From NCBI GenBank assembly GCA_934754735.1, contig CAKVJE010000021.1:1-21423 (forward strand): a stretch of DNA of 21,423 bases, written 5' to 3'. The stretch's first letter is position 1; each line of letters starts with the position of its first letter. Below the pieces are notes generated by a model. The model did no database searches and was not told the origin of the DNA. It saw nothing but the letters and a program-made list of their open reading frames with translations. The stretch comes from an uncultured Candidatus Melainabacteria bacterium (GTDB lineage Bacteria > Cyanobacteriota > Vampirovibrionia > Gastranaerophilales > Gastranaerophilaceae). Positions 12,997-20,757 of this stretch are shown here, one piece after another. The position numbers were made by a program, and so were the translations under genes.

Positions 12997-14415
12997 TTAG
13001 TAAAGAATAGTCAATACTTCATCAGGGTTTAAGCTTGAATCGTTAGTTGTGTTAGGTACGAAAATGTACTTAGCTTCATCAACTAATTCATAGCAAACGC
13101 CGAATGTTCCTGATACAGCAAGTTTTGTGATGTTATAAACACCTTTACCTACTGTAATAAAGCTGCTTCCTACGCTCTTAAGACCTTTAACAGGGTGCAA
13201 TGAAGCAGTATCAGCAAATGCGTCTGACCAATTGTCGCCGTATTCTTCAACGCCATTTGCAACGATTTCAGCAGCAGAAGAAGCTGTTCTTCCTGCTACA
13301 CCTGCAACTCTACCTACCATTGAGAATGGAGCGCCAAGAACTCTTGAAGCTACGTTAGGATTTTTAGTTACGTTAACTTCTGCAGATGAAAGTTGTTTAG
13401 GGAATTCAGCGCAGTTGTCACCATTTTTGATGTTTTCAAATTGAACTTCAATATAACCAGGTTTTTTAACTCCAGGTCTTGCAACGCTTGTTACTTTTCC
13501 TTTTACTGTTGAGCCTGCAGGATAAGTTACGCCTGCAATTTTTGTATCTTCAACTGTTTTAGCTGTGAATGTATCACCAACGTTAGAAGTTCTTGCGCTA
13601 ATTCTTTCGCTTAACTTAATTTTAATAGCGATTGGTTCATATTTTGTCGCACAACCTGCAATACCTTTAGATGTATCAATTCTGAAGTTTGCTTTTAATG
13701 CGCCTAACATATAAGCAACTTGTTCTTTTGATAAATATTCATCGTTAACTACTTTATCTTTATCAGGAATTTTGTTTAAGATGTTTGAAGCGATAACTTC
13801 ATCTGCTGCGCCTACTGCCCAGCTAGGGATGTATTTAACTGTTTGACCTTCAAAAGTTGGAGTAGCAGTTCTATCAACATCTAAGTCCATCATTTTAGCG
13901 AAAGTAGCAAATACTTCTGCTTTTGTAATTGGTTGGTCAGGTTTGAATGTTGAATCAGGGTAACCAATCATAACATCAGCTGTTAATGCTCTGTCGATTT
14001 GAGATTTAGCCCAATAATCAGCTGCAACGTCAGTATATTTGTTACCTTTAACTTCTGTTAAATTTAAACCGTCAGCAATAATGAATGCTAATTCTGAACG
14101 TAATACAGGCATTTTAGGGTCATATAAACCAGCTCTTCTTGAGTCCATTTGACCTTTCATGTTGCTAAGCATTTGTTTTGCAAAACGAGCAACAACTACG
14201 TTTTGTTTACCTTCAATTGTTTTAACATTGCATGGTTTGTAAATTTTTCCACCAACGACAACATCGTTTTCTGAAGTTACCATTGCATGACTTTGAGAAC
14301 CGAACAATGTAGGATGAGCGTAAGCTTGAACATCAGCTGGTTCACCTGCCATTGCTACGCAAGAAGTTACACAAGCAACACTTAAAACTGCTATAAGTTT
14401 TGTAGATAATTTCAT
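12997..14415 (-). CDS. Exported SLH-domain protein
   Basis: 472 residues. A signal peptide covers 1-23 (KLIAVLSVACVTSCVAMA, cut before GEP). Residues about 100-245 hold S-layer homology repeats: a partial first one (VLRSELAFIIADGL), a clear second (YTDVAADYWAKSQIDRAL... with MIGYPDSTFKPDQPITKAEV, 127-168) and a third (YIPSWAVGAADEVIASNIL, 195-213). SLH repeats tether proteins to the cell wall and, in cyanobacterial relatives, link outer-membrane porins to peptidoglycan. No OprB-like barrel follows here; instead there is a beta-rich domain (about 260-330) and a Gly/Ala/Val-rich region. The site GGAG in AAAGGAGAAGTATG is strong. It is probably a periplasmic or surface structural protein and likely abundant. 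Confidence 0.85.
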   Translation of the reverse strand: MKLSTKLIAVLSVACVTSCVAMAGEPADVQAYAHPTLFGSQSHAMVTSENDVVVGGKIYKPCNVKTIEGKQNVVVARFAKQMLSNMKGQMDSRRAGLYDPKMPVLRSELAFIIADGLNLTEVKGNKYTDVAADYWAKSQIDRALTADVMIGYPDSTFKPDQPITKAEVFATFAKMMDLDVDRTATPTFEGQTVKYIPSWAVGAADEVIASNILNKIPDKDKVVNDEYLSKEQVAYMLGALKANFRIDTSKGIAGCATKYEPIAIKIKLSERISARTSNVGDTFTAKTVEDTKIAGVTYPAGSTVKGKVTSVARPGVKKPGYIEVQFENIKNGDNCAEFPKQLSSAEVNVTKNPNVASRVLGAPFSMVGRVAGVAGRTASSAAEIVANGVEEYGDNWSDAFADTASLHPVKGLKSVGSSFITVGKGVYNITKLAVSGTFGVCYELVDEAKYIFVPNTTNDSSLNPDEVLTILY

Positions 14416-14459
14416 ACTTCTCCTTTCCTTTTTACTCTCGCTTTTCTTTTTTCGTTTTT

Positions 14460-14468
14460 ATTATAACA
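14460..14468 (-). promoter_or_regulatory. Extended -10 for the SLH gene
   Basis: Minus-strand TGTTATAAT (14468-14460), an extended -10 located just after the upstream acetyltransferase stop codon. No good -35 is visible. It gives a purine-rich leader of about 38 bases. Confidence 0.5.
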
Positions 14469-15455
14469 CTATTTTTTCATTAGGTAGGCTTGAGGGTAAC
14501 AAAAATCCTCTCTGAAGCCGATTCTTCTATACATTTTTAAAGCTTTATAATTATTTGTTTCAGTTGTTACGTTTACTTCGCTAAAAACTTTTTTGCCTAA
14601 TTTTGTCCAATCAACAATTGTTTTGATTGAACGGCTTAAAAGATGTTCTGAAAAACCATGTCCTCTATGCTCTTTTTCGATAGCAACTAAAGGTAAGTTC
14701 GCTATTTTACCGCCGGTAACGTTTGCAAAAGCAAAACCTACAGGCTTATCGTTATATAAAAGCACAGAAGTAACTTCCGGTAAAAATTCTCCGTAAATGC
14801 TATCAACAACTTTATTGATAATATCTTTAGTGCCTTCTATAGTCTTAAATCTTGTATCATAAATAGCATCTTGAGTATCTCTGAATGATTCGTGAATAAT
14901 TCTTACAGCGTCTTCTCTATAAGATGGGTCATAGCTTACAATTTTGTATTCAGAAGGTTTTTCGCTCAATTTCATGTTTTCTAAAATTCTTTCAGAAGAA
15001 GCGTTGCCCATCATAAATCTTAAAACAGCAAGTCCGATATACTTAAATCCATACTTTGAAATATCAGCAGTAAATACTGCTTGATGACCAAGCATAGGAT
15101 AAGAAACAACTTTAGTTTGACGCTCAACTTCTGTTAATTCTAAAAACTTTTCAATTAAAAGTTTGATTTTTGTAAGTTCGTCTTCTGTTCCAAGGCAATG
15201 AATTAAGTTAAGTTCAACCGCTTCAGAGATTGACGTGGTATAAACTAAAAACGCAGTAGGAATTTCATTTTCTTTTAAAACTATACATTTCATGTAGTCT
15301 TTTTCAACGGCATCAATAAATTCTTCATAAGGAAGCGGTTCAAGTTCAAATTTGTATTCGTCAACAGCTTTTGCCTTGAAGTCATTATAAACTCCTGCAA
15401 AGAATTTATAAATATTGCTGTTTAGTAATTCCACTTCGTATGATGTATCTGCCAT
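14469..15455 (-). CDS. GNAT-family N-acetyltransferase
   Basis: 328 residues with the chosen start (ATG at 15455, AAGAGGA 6 bases upstream); a longer frame beginning GTG at 15476 lacks a ribosome site. The C-terminal half (about 170-328) is a GNAT domain: acetyl-CoA-binding motif A EKEHRGHGFSEHLL (about 260-273) after the strand IANLPLVAI, and the motif-B-type TTETNNYKALKMYRRIGF (297-314). Residues 1-165 may be a second, degenerate GNAT lobe. The acyl acceptor cannot be deduced. It lies 27 bases after ribBA and probably shares its transcript. Confidence 0.85.
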   Translation of the reverse strand: MADTSYEVELLNSNIYKFFAGVYNDFKAKAVDEYKFELEPLPYEEFIDAVEKDYMKCIVLKENEIPTAFLVYTTSISEAVELNLIHCLGTEDELTKIKLLIEKFLELTEVERQTKVVSYPMLGHQAVFTADISKYGFKYIGLAVLRFMMGNASSERILENMKLSEKPSEYKIVSYDPSYREDAVRIIHESFRDTQDAIYDTRFKTIEGTKDIINKVVDSIYGEFLPEVTSVLLYNDKPVGFAFANVTGGKIANLPLVAIEKEHRGHGFSEHLLSRSIKTIVDWTKLGKKVFSEVNVTTETNNYKALKMYRRIGFREDFCYPQAYLMKK

Positions 15456-15482
15456 AAAATATCCTCTTGTTTGCACTCTGAA

Positions 15483-16688
15483 TTACATAATATGGTGCAT
15501 TTTTTCGCGTTTCGTGTTTATGTATCTTTCGTTGTATTTATTAACTTCTGATTTTAAGTTAATATTTTCGTGTATTGTTAAACCGTACCCTTTCAATCCA
15601 ACGATTTTTTTAGGGTTGTTTGTAATTAAATTAAAGTTGTTGAAGCCTAAATCTAAAATAATTTGCGCCCCAACTCCATAATTTCTTAAATCAGGTGCAA
15701 AACCTAGTGAAACATTAGCTTCTACAGTATCTTGACCTTCTTCTTGTAGTTTATATGTTTTAAGCTTGTTAATAAGTCCGATACCACGTCCTTCGTGGTC
15801 GCGAATATAAATCACAGCGCCTTTACCGTAATCATTAATCATTTTTAAAGCTGTATGTAATTGCCAATTGCAATCGCATTTTAAACTATGGAAAATATCA
15901 CCCGTCAAACATTCGCTATGAACCCTGATTAAAGGTATTTTGTCAGAGCCGTCATCTTTAACAAGTGCAACGTGTTCGCAACCTGTGATTGTATCGATAT
16001 ATCCAATAATATTAAAATCACCAAATTGTGTCGGCAAAAACACTTCAACTTCACGTTTTACAAATTTTTCTTTTTCTAGCCTGTATGCGATTAAATCAGC
16101 AACAGTAATGAATTTGATATTGTGCTTTTCGGCAAATTTATGCAAATCATCGCGTCTTGCCATTTCACCGTTTTCTTTCATTATTTCGCACATAATTCCG
16201 GCTTCTCTATGTCCGCAAAGTCTTGCCAAATCAACAACGGCTTCTGTATGGCCACATCTTTTTAAAACTCCGCCTTTTCTTGCGACACAAGGGAATAAAT
16301 GCCCCGGTCTGCGCAAATCAGAAGGTTGCGCGTCAGGCGCAATGGCTACTTCAATGGTTTTGGCTCTATCAAAAGCTGAAACGCCGGTTGTAACACCATA
16401 TTTCGGATGAGCGTCAATGCTTAGAGAAAACGCCGTTTGCATACTTTCTGTATTTTTTTCTACCATTTGAGGAAGGTCAAGTTGTTTTGCAATGCTGTCA
16501 GAAATCGCTAAACACACGATTCCGCGACATTCTTTAGTGATAAAGTTTACAAGCTCAGGTGTTACAAATTGAGCAGAACAAATTAAATCGCCTTCATTTT
16601 CCCTATCTTCGTCATCTGCAACAATTAAGGGTTTTCCTGCTTTGAAATCCTCTAAAGCTTCTTGAATTGTGTTAAACTTGCCTGTCAT
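15483..16688 (-). CDS. ribBA: Bifunctional 3,4-dihydroxy-2-butanone-4-phosphate synthase / GTP cyclohydrolase II
   Basis: RibBA makes both precursors of riboflavin: DHBP from ribulose 5-phosphate and the pyrimidine from GTP. With the ATG at 16688 it has 401 residues. The N-terminal DHBP synthase carries DDEDRENEGDL (25-35), RRPGHLFP (126-133) and CGHTEAVVDLARL (145-157). The C-terminal cyclohydrolase carries RVHSECLTGD (255-264) and CDC (271-273), which supply the three zinc cysteines, then RDHEGRGIGLINKLK (296-310) and LITNNPKK (354-361). CDCNWQL replaces the more usual CDCGxQL, away from the ligands. ATG 16688 is preferred over upstream TTG 16721 or ATG 16703, because it fits the family start and sits 1 base after the stop of the upstream ribE remnant, a typical operon junction. 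Confidence 0.95.
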   Translation of the reverse strand: MTGKFNTIQEALEDFKAGKPLIVADDEDRENEGDLICSAQFVTPELVNFITKECRGIVCLAISDSIAKQLDLPQMVEKNTESMQTAFSLSIDAHPKYGVTTGVSAFDRAKTIEVAIAPDAQPSDLRRPGHLFPCVARKGGVLKRCGHTEAVVDLARLCGHREAGIMCEIMKENGEMARRDDLHKFAEKHNIKFITVADLIAYRLEKEKFVKREVEVFLPTQFGDFNIIGYIDTITGCEHVALVKDDGSDKIPLIRVHSECLTGDIFHSLKCDCNWQLHTALKMINDYGKGAVIYIRDHEGRGIGLINKLKTYKLQEEGQDTVEANVSLGFAPDLRNYGVGAQIILDLGFNNFNLITNNPKKIVGLKGYGLTIHENINLKSEVNKYNERYINTKREKMHHIM

Positions 16689-16689
16689 A

Positions 16690-16885
16690 TTAATAAAAAC
16701 CATTCCTTTGAAGAAAATCAATATCTATTCTTGACCTATTATCACTCGTTGATAAAAATTTTTCAATATATTTAGCTAGTATATCGACCTCTATATTTAC
16801 CAAATTGTTCTTTTTTAAGTTTTTTTGAATTTTTATTTGTGATCGTTTGGATTTTTCTTGTTTCTTCTACGATTTCGGTAAACAT
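16690..16885 (-). pseudogene. ribE: Internally deleted riboflavin synthase remnant
   Basis: Only about 196 bases remain of a gene normally near 600-650. From ATG 16885 the frame reads MFTEIVEETRKIQTI, matching the riboflavin synthase start (MFTGI-[VI]-EE-x-G-K-[VI]-x-[SN]-I); two glycines are changed to Glu and Arg, each explainable by one G-to-A change. That frame ends at TAGCTAAA after 37 codons. In the +1 frame the same DNA reads NNLVNIEVDILAKYIEKFL, the conserved riboflavin synthase C-terminus (VNIEVD-x-xAKYxEK), and stops at 16690. The centre with both lumazine-binding repeats is missing and the two ends are out of frame across A-runs. The order ribE-ribBA is that of known rib operons. 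It should be non-functional. Confidence 0.8.
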
Positions 16886-16891
16886 AAAGTA

Positions 16892-16920
16892 ATCTTAGCA
16901 CATTTTAAAGTAAATGTACA
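16892..16920 (-). promoter_or_regulatory. Candidate promoter of the rib cluster
   Basis: Minus-strand TGTACA (16920-16915), 17 bp, TAAGAT (16897-16892) preceded by TG as an extended -10. Predicted start is at or next to the ribE-remnant ATG, so that frame would be almost leaderless. No FMN riboswitch fits between here and ribBA. Confidence 0.5.
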
Positions 16921-16941
16921 GAATAAAGAAAGCAAACAAGG

Positions 16942-17637
16942 TTAAACGCGTTGCTCGAAACTCGTTATGCTACGATTGACAAAGGCTGTTAAATCGTTTA
17001 TACTGTAGGTATCCATTTGGTAATGGCTACAGGTGGTCATAGGATTATTTCCTACAGAAGCTGTGGAGGAACTACCAAATGGATTTTTATATTTTAGTGC
17101 TTCTGAATACATATCATAAATTGCAAATTCATCAATAGTGATATCATCATGGTCAATACGCTCCTTAACTGTAATTATTACTAAAAATAATACACCACCA
17201 ATTTTTAATGGCAATGCAAAACGATGAATGTATTGATAATCATACAAGATTTCAGATTTTAATTCTGGATGTTTTAATATTGGTATCGCATTGTAGAAAA
17301 TTGTATCTACGTTAGAAATTATTTCTTTTTTTAAGTATGAATATCTACTCTCAATATCTCGTCTAAAAACTGTTGATATAATTTTAGTTAAATGTTTTCG
17401 TGGGAGTAATGCCATAATATTTGATGTTTTATTTTGAAGATATAATTTTTCATCACTCTTAAATACAACATCTCGTATTAAAGATTTCTTGATATCTTTA
17501 GTTTTCATACCTTCAAATTTGAGTTTTTTGATATCCAAAATCTCAACATTATCAATACCAACATTGTTGTAGAAAATTACATCTACAACTTTTCCATCTT
17601 TTCGTGTTAGTTTTAATGGCTCTAAAATGTTGCTCAT
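16942..17637 (-). CDS. Protein with PBECR/LPD3-type nuclease-like domain (tentative)
   Basis: 231 residues. The middle, AIPILKHPELKSE (117-129) then YIHRFALPLKIGGVLFLVIITVKE (136-159), resembles the barnase/EndoU/ColicinE5/RelE-like (PBECR, LPD3-type) domains found at the ends of large polyvalent proteins of phages and integrative elements, where the pattern is '..h.y..P..i.G..y.v.ltvke'. H138 and R139 would be the candidate active-site residues. The N-terminal 110 residues are Lys/Ile-rich and unrecognised; the last 45 are polar. No signal peptide is seen. The domain usually sits in much larger proteins, so a 231-residue host is unusual. It may be a toxin, a phage remnant or an RNase; a cognate immunity gene is not evident. 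The ATG at 17637 has only a weak ribosome site. Confidence 0.5.
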   Translation of the reverse strand: MSNILEPLKLTRKDGKVVDVIFYNNVGIDNVEILDIKKLKFEGMKTKDIKKSLIRDVVFKSDEKLYLQNKTSNIMALLPRKHLTKIISTVFRRDIESRYSYLKKEIISNVDTIFYNAIPILKHPELKSEILYDYQYIHRFALPLKIGGVLFLVIITVKERIDHDDITIDEFAIYDMYSEALKYKNPFGSSSTASVGNNPMTTCSHYQMDTYSINDLTAFVNRSITSFEQRV

Positions 17638-17690
17638 TGCTTCATTGTAGTATAAAGATAAAATATGTTAAAAAGATGGGAACTGGAATA

Positions 17691-17709
17691 GGGTTAGAAA
17701 ATCTGACCC
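17691..17709 (-). other. Hairpin between two leftward genes
   Basis: GGGTTAGA / TCTGACCC with a 3-base loop, eight pairs including one G-T. It follows the stop of the gene at 17730 but lacks a T-run, so it is at best a weak terminator or mRNA-stability element. Confidence 0.3.
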
Positions 17710-17729
17710 GCTAACTCATACCTAAATTA

Positions 17730-18128
17730 TTATATCAAAGCTCTTTCTGCGATAATTAAATTTTGCAAACCAGCTATAGCTTCTGTAGTTGCATTTTTAA
17801 CTTCTGCCATTGCATTTCTGATATCTTCAACCGTACTATTAGCAAGATTTTTTAACACTTGACCAAATTTAAGAGCCGCTTCTCTATATAGTTTGCATAA
17901 CCTCATATGTTCCTTGTGAAATTTTTCACTTTCAGTTTTATGTCCTGTATTATACAAATTGCAAATGTTTTCCATTGATGGTTTACTATATTCTCCTAAT
18001 GAATTATAATATCCTTCAAGTTCTTGTCTTGCTTTTTCAGCTTCAGACTTCACATTTTGTTGCATCAATTTTTTGAAATCACCTTGTAATTGTTTTGTCG
18101 GATAATTGTTACTAATATTAATTCCCAT
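17730..18128 (-). CDS. Small helical protein of unknown function
   Basis: 132 residues, no family recognised. Begins MGINISNNYPTKQLQGDFKK, which resembles the short polar openings of other proteins in the window. Almost entirely charged and helix-prone (LMQQNVKSEAEKARQELEGYY, then a hydrophobic-heptad stretch LKNLANSTVEDIRNAMAEV), so probably coiled coil. GGGGGAA lies about 8 bases before the ATG. It lies upstream of the nuclease-like gene in the same direction and could be its partner or antitoxin; this rests on position only. A longer frame starting at 18247 overlaps it and begins in a repeat, so it is not real. Confidence 0.65.
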   Translation of the reverse strand: MGINISNNYPTKQLQGDFKKLMQQNVKSEAEKARQELEGYYNSLGEYSKPSMENICNLYNTGHKTESEKFHKEHMRLCKLYREAALKFGQVLKNLANSTVEDIRNAMAEVKNATTEAIAGLQNLIIAERALI

Positions 18129-18229
18129 ATTTGTATTCCCCCATAATTATATAAAGAATTTCGAGCAAAAAAATTTGCTAATTTCTTCCTCTTAGGTAAA
18201 GTTTTGTAAAAAACAAATTCCCAAAAGCC

Positions 18230-18321
18230 GTAGGTCGTGTTCAACATTTTTCATTGAACACGACAACAGATTTTGTATATTTGTCGTGTTGGATGACAAT
18301 TGTCCAACACGACCTACCTAC
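18230..18321 (+). repeat. Palindromic element, copy 1 (double hairpin with terminal inverted repeats)
   Basis: Core of 88 bp ending in perfect 12-bp inverted repeats GTAGGTCGTGTT (18230-18241) and AACACGACCTAC (18306-18317), with a repeated CTAC just after. Inside are two 11-bp hairpins with 9-base loops: GTCGTGTTCAA/TTGAACACGAC (18234-18244, 18254-18264) and GTCGTGTTGGA/TCCAACACGAC (18283-18293, 18303-18313). All four arms share GTCGTGTT or its complement, so alternative foldings are possible. No protein is encoded. Confidence 0.9.
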
Positions 18322-18544
18322 TTATGAAGGTGGTAACCGCTCACGCTTTTCCCACCCTACGTTCTAATTAGGGATATAAGAAGGGTTTGTTAAGAAAACT
18401 GGAAAATTGTTACAATTTGCGCAAACGTAGTAGGTGCCGAAGCAAAGATCGTATTAACTAAGTGAATTGCGTAACTTTGAGCAATTTTAGACGATAAAAA
18501 CACTTTATATAAGTGTAGAAAATTTTATAATAGGAAGTTAGGTT
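18322..18544. other. Non-coding stretch before the kinase-like gene
   Basis: No reading frame of note. It holds a TTGCGCAA palindrome (18417-18424), CACTT-TATAT-AAGTG (18501-18515), TATAAT at 18526-18531 and AGGAAG (18533-18538) before the ATG at 18545. The TATAAT is too close to that ribosome site to be its promoter; the true promoter is unresolved. With the upstream 100 bases it forms a 415-base gap between divergent genes. Confidence 0.4.
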
Positions 18545-19714
18545 ATGGTACAAGCTTTAGGGCAAATTAGCAGGTTAAAAGGTTTCTTTCGCTCAGGATT
18601 GAATTATTCAAATTATGAACAAATGATTAGTATAGCTAAACGAAAAGCTTCCGGCTGCTTACCTAAAGATGTGATATCTTGTGTAACATCAAATGGTGTA
18701 AGTAACAAATCCGCAGAACAAGGTGTTGAAAAAATATTAAATGAAACTGTTGATATCTTAGGTGAAATAAATAAACTAGAACGTCAGTGTGTTAACAGAA
18801 TGAATCTCAATACATCAAAGAAAAGATATGAACATTTTTCAATGAAAGGCGACTTAAAAGGTTTTTTGAGATTAGACTCTTTGTATAAAGAAAAAGAAAT
18901 CGAAACAATTATAAAAGCGGAAGAAAAATTTCTTAATGGGATAAAAAAATACGTTCCAGATGTTCAAAATGTGATTATTACACCTATAGGCAGTGGTGTG
19001 TTTGGCAATGTATACAAACTCCAAGTTTTAAATAAAGATGGAAAACAAATATTTGATGATAAAGTCTTGAAAGTATATAGAGAAAATACCATTATTACTC
19101 ATCTAAGGAGAAAAAACAAACGCTTTACGGATAGTTTATCAGATGAAAAATTAGTAGAACAACATCTAAAAGAACATAAAATGTCAAGAAATTCTCATTC
19201 TGAAATAAATGCCTCTGAGCTAAGACAAGATGTGCAAGAACAGTTAGAATTCTGTGAAACCTGTGAAAAAGAAGAAAAACGTTTTAATGGTGCAATGGCA
19301 GAAGCCAATATTTCAGAATTTTTAAGATTTTTTACTGGGCATAAAGTAAAACCGGAAGAAGGAATCGCAATTCCTTCATATTTTGGACTAGGTGACACAA
19401 AATTTGCTTTTGGTGAATTTATTGGTAATGGAAGAAAAGCTAAAAGAAATTTTGATTTCAAACGACTATTTGTAGAACATACTGATTTCGAAAATAACAC
19501 AGGCAATGGAGTTAACGGAATTTGTATTGATATGGGTGGAATCATGCCAATAACAGAACTAGGGAAAGAAATATTCACGGTTAAAGAAAACATGCGTATA
19601 TTGAAATCTATCTTAAGTTCTCCAGAAGATAAAAGAAAAATTGCTTTAGAAGAATATAAAAAGTCCGGTATTTTATCTAAAGAAGTAATATCCCAAATAG
19701 AACAAATATTATAA
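18545..19714 (+). CDS. Kinase-fold (eukaryotic-like / effector-type) protein
   Basis: 389 residues, family not named, but the order of protein-kinase motifs can be read. A glycine-rich loop GSGVFGNVY (149-157) is followed by the ATP-anchoring lysine in VLKVY (K176), a possible C-helix glutamate in MAEANISEFL (E253 or E258), a hinge-like FGEFIG (289-294), a catalytic-loop-like HTDFENN (H312, D314, N317/N318) and the metal-binding DMGG (D329). The 90-residue stretch 180-270 is a charged insertion between K176 and the C-helix candidate. Residues 1-140 are a helical N-terminal region. No membrane span or signal peptide is seen. Bacterial kinases of this divergence include secreted effectors, toxins and HipA-like antitoxin partners. 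It is flanked by palindromic elements. Substrate unknown. Confidence 0.65.
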   Translation: MVQALGQISRLKGFFRSGLNYSNYEQMISIAKRKASGCLPKDVISCVTSNGVSNKSAEQGVEKILNETVDILGEINKLERQCVNRMNLNTSKKRYEHFSMKGDLKGFLRLDSLYKEKEIETIIKAEEKFLNGIKKYVPDVQNVIITPIGSGVFGNVYKLQVLNKDGKQIFDDKVLKVYRENTIITHLRRKNKRFTDSLSDEKLVEQHLKEHKMSRNSHSEINASELRQDVQEQLEFCETCEKEEKRFNGAMAEANISEFLRFFTGHKVKPEEGIAIPSYFGLGDTKFAFGEFIGNGRKAKRNFDFKRLFVEHTDFENNTGNGVNGICIDMGGIMPITELGKEIFTVKENMRILKSILSSPEDKRKIALEEYKKSGILSKEVISQIEQIL

Positions 19715-19765
19715 TGTTGGCCAACGTGCAGCAAATTATATTAAATAATAAGTCAGTAGTAAGTC

Positions 19766-19863
19766 GTAGGCCGTGTTGGACAATTTTCATCCAACACGAC
19801 AAATATTTTATTAGAAAATTTAATGTCGTGTTTAATGAAAAATGTTGAATACAACATACCTAC
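19766..19863 (-). repeat. Palindromic element, copy 2 (reversed, decayed)
   Basis: Same element as copy 1, in opposite orientation, immediately after the kinase-like gene. The first hairpin keeps nine pairs, CGTGTTGGA/TCCAACACG (19772-19780, 19790-19798). The second (19825-19835 with 19845-19855) has lost perfect pairing: TTGAATACAAC instead of TTAAACACGAC. The spacer differs and is AT-rich. It precedes the next gene. Confidence 0.85.
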
Positions 19864-19943
19864 TTGTTTACATATCTTTAAAATTAGGCAATTTTTATCA
19901 TTTAAAACACTTTATTTATATAGTAGGCAGATTGGGGTGGTAC

Positions 19944-20744
19944 ATGAATAAAGTCGAATATATTCCCTATTACAGCTATAATGTTGTTTCTAAAGGTGAT
20001 GATAAAACTAATTCACCAACTATTTCTGATACCGAAAATAGAACACAACGTTCTAGTCAAGAATATATGACATCTCAAGTAAGTTCTGCTTCTCGTGCTT
20101 ACGGACTTAGCTTTGTAAACCATAACAAAACAATTCCGCAAATGTCTTTAAGCAATATGGTTGATTGGCTTGAATCACAAGGAAAAATAATGGGAGAAGA
20201 TTTTGATATAGATTCAACTTGTACAATGGGAAATACTCTTGTAACTCTAAAAAACAAAAAAGGAGATGAAGAATTAGTTATTCATTATGATGACGGTAAT
20301 TATTCATCTTGGAGTGGTTATGAACTTATGGAATATAAGGATGGCAAACCAAGTCAAATAATATTTCGAAATCAAGATAACAAAATAAATATGACAACAA
20401 AAGTTTTTGATATAAATGATCCAATTGTAGAAAATTTAGTAAATGAAAATATTTCATATAATACAACACCGCAAGAATACGAACAGTATTTGAAAGATAA
20501 TAATATAAAATATAATATTGAATATTCAGGCGAAGAAGATAATAATCGAAGTGTAAATATTAACATTTTTGACGAAAATGAAAAACGCACAGATAGATTG
20601 TGGTTCTATTATGGAAACCACAAATTTGATGAGCATTGTTACTGGTTAGCAAGAAGTAATTATAATGAAAACAATGAGGAAACAAGACGCATAAACTTTA
20701 ATCCAAATACGACAGAAGTTACAACATACCTCAATTATTTGTAA
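19944..20744 (+). CDS. Polar protein of unknown function
   Basis: 266 residues from ATG 19944, preceded by GGGGTGG (19934-19940). A longer frame from 19842 starts inside a palindromic repeat and encodes implausible residues, so it is rejected. The protein begins MNKVEYIPYYSYNVV and is rich in Asn, Asp, Glu and Tyr. Segment 70-140 alternates strands and turns (MVDWLESQGKIMGEDFDI, then LVTLKNKKGDEELVIHYDDG). The last 100 residues look like a second beta-rich block (NRSVNINIFDENEKRTDRLW). No signal peptide or membrane span is seen. No family is recognised. It lies between two palindromic elements. Confidence 0.65.
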   Translation: MNKVEYIPYYSYNVVSKGDDKTNSPTISDTENRTQRSSQEYMTSQVSSASRAYGLSFVNHNKTIPQMSLSNMVDWLESQGKIMGEDFDIDSTCTMGNTLVTLKNKKGDEELVIHYDDGNYSSWSGYELMEYKDGKPSQIIFRNQDNKINMTTKVFDINDPIVENLVNENISYNTTPQEYEQYLKDNNIKYNIEYSGEEDNNRSVNINIFDENEKRTDRLWFYYGNHKFDEHCYWLARSNYNENNEETRRINFNPNTTEVTTYLNYL

Positions 20745-20757
20745 TAAAAGGTGAGTG

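Noticed and set aside
15456..15476. Longer GNAT start at GTG 15476
   Set aside because: No ribosome site precedes it, while AAGAGGA precedes the ATG at 15455.
15940..16410. 156-aa plus-strand frame
   Set aside because: It lies opposite ribBA, which has full catalytic motifs.
16689..16941. FMN riboswitch before ribBA
   Set aside because: None of the conserved FMN-aptamer segments is present; the space is filled by the ribE remnant.
18065..18247. 60-aa minus-strand frame starting MLNTTY
   Set aside because: It starts in a palindromic element and overlaps the better-supported 132-aa gene.
19195..19734. 179-aa minus-strand frame
   Set aside because: It is opposite the kinase-like gene, whose motifs are coherent; the composition of this frame is not protein-like.
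19842..19943. N-terminal extension of the 266-aa protein
   Set aside because: The ATG lies in palindromic copy 2; a ribosome site supports the ATG at 19944.
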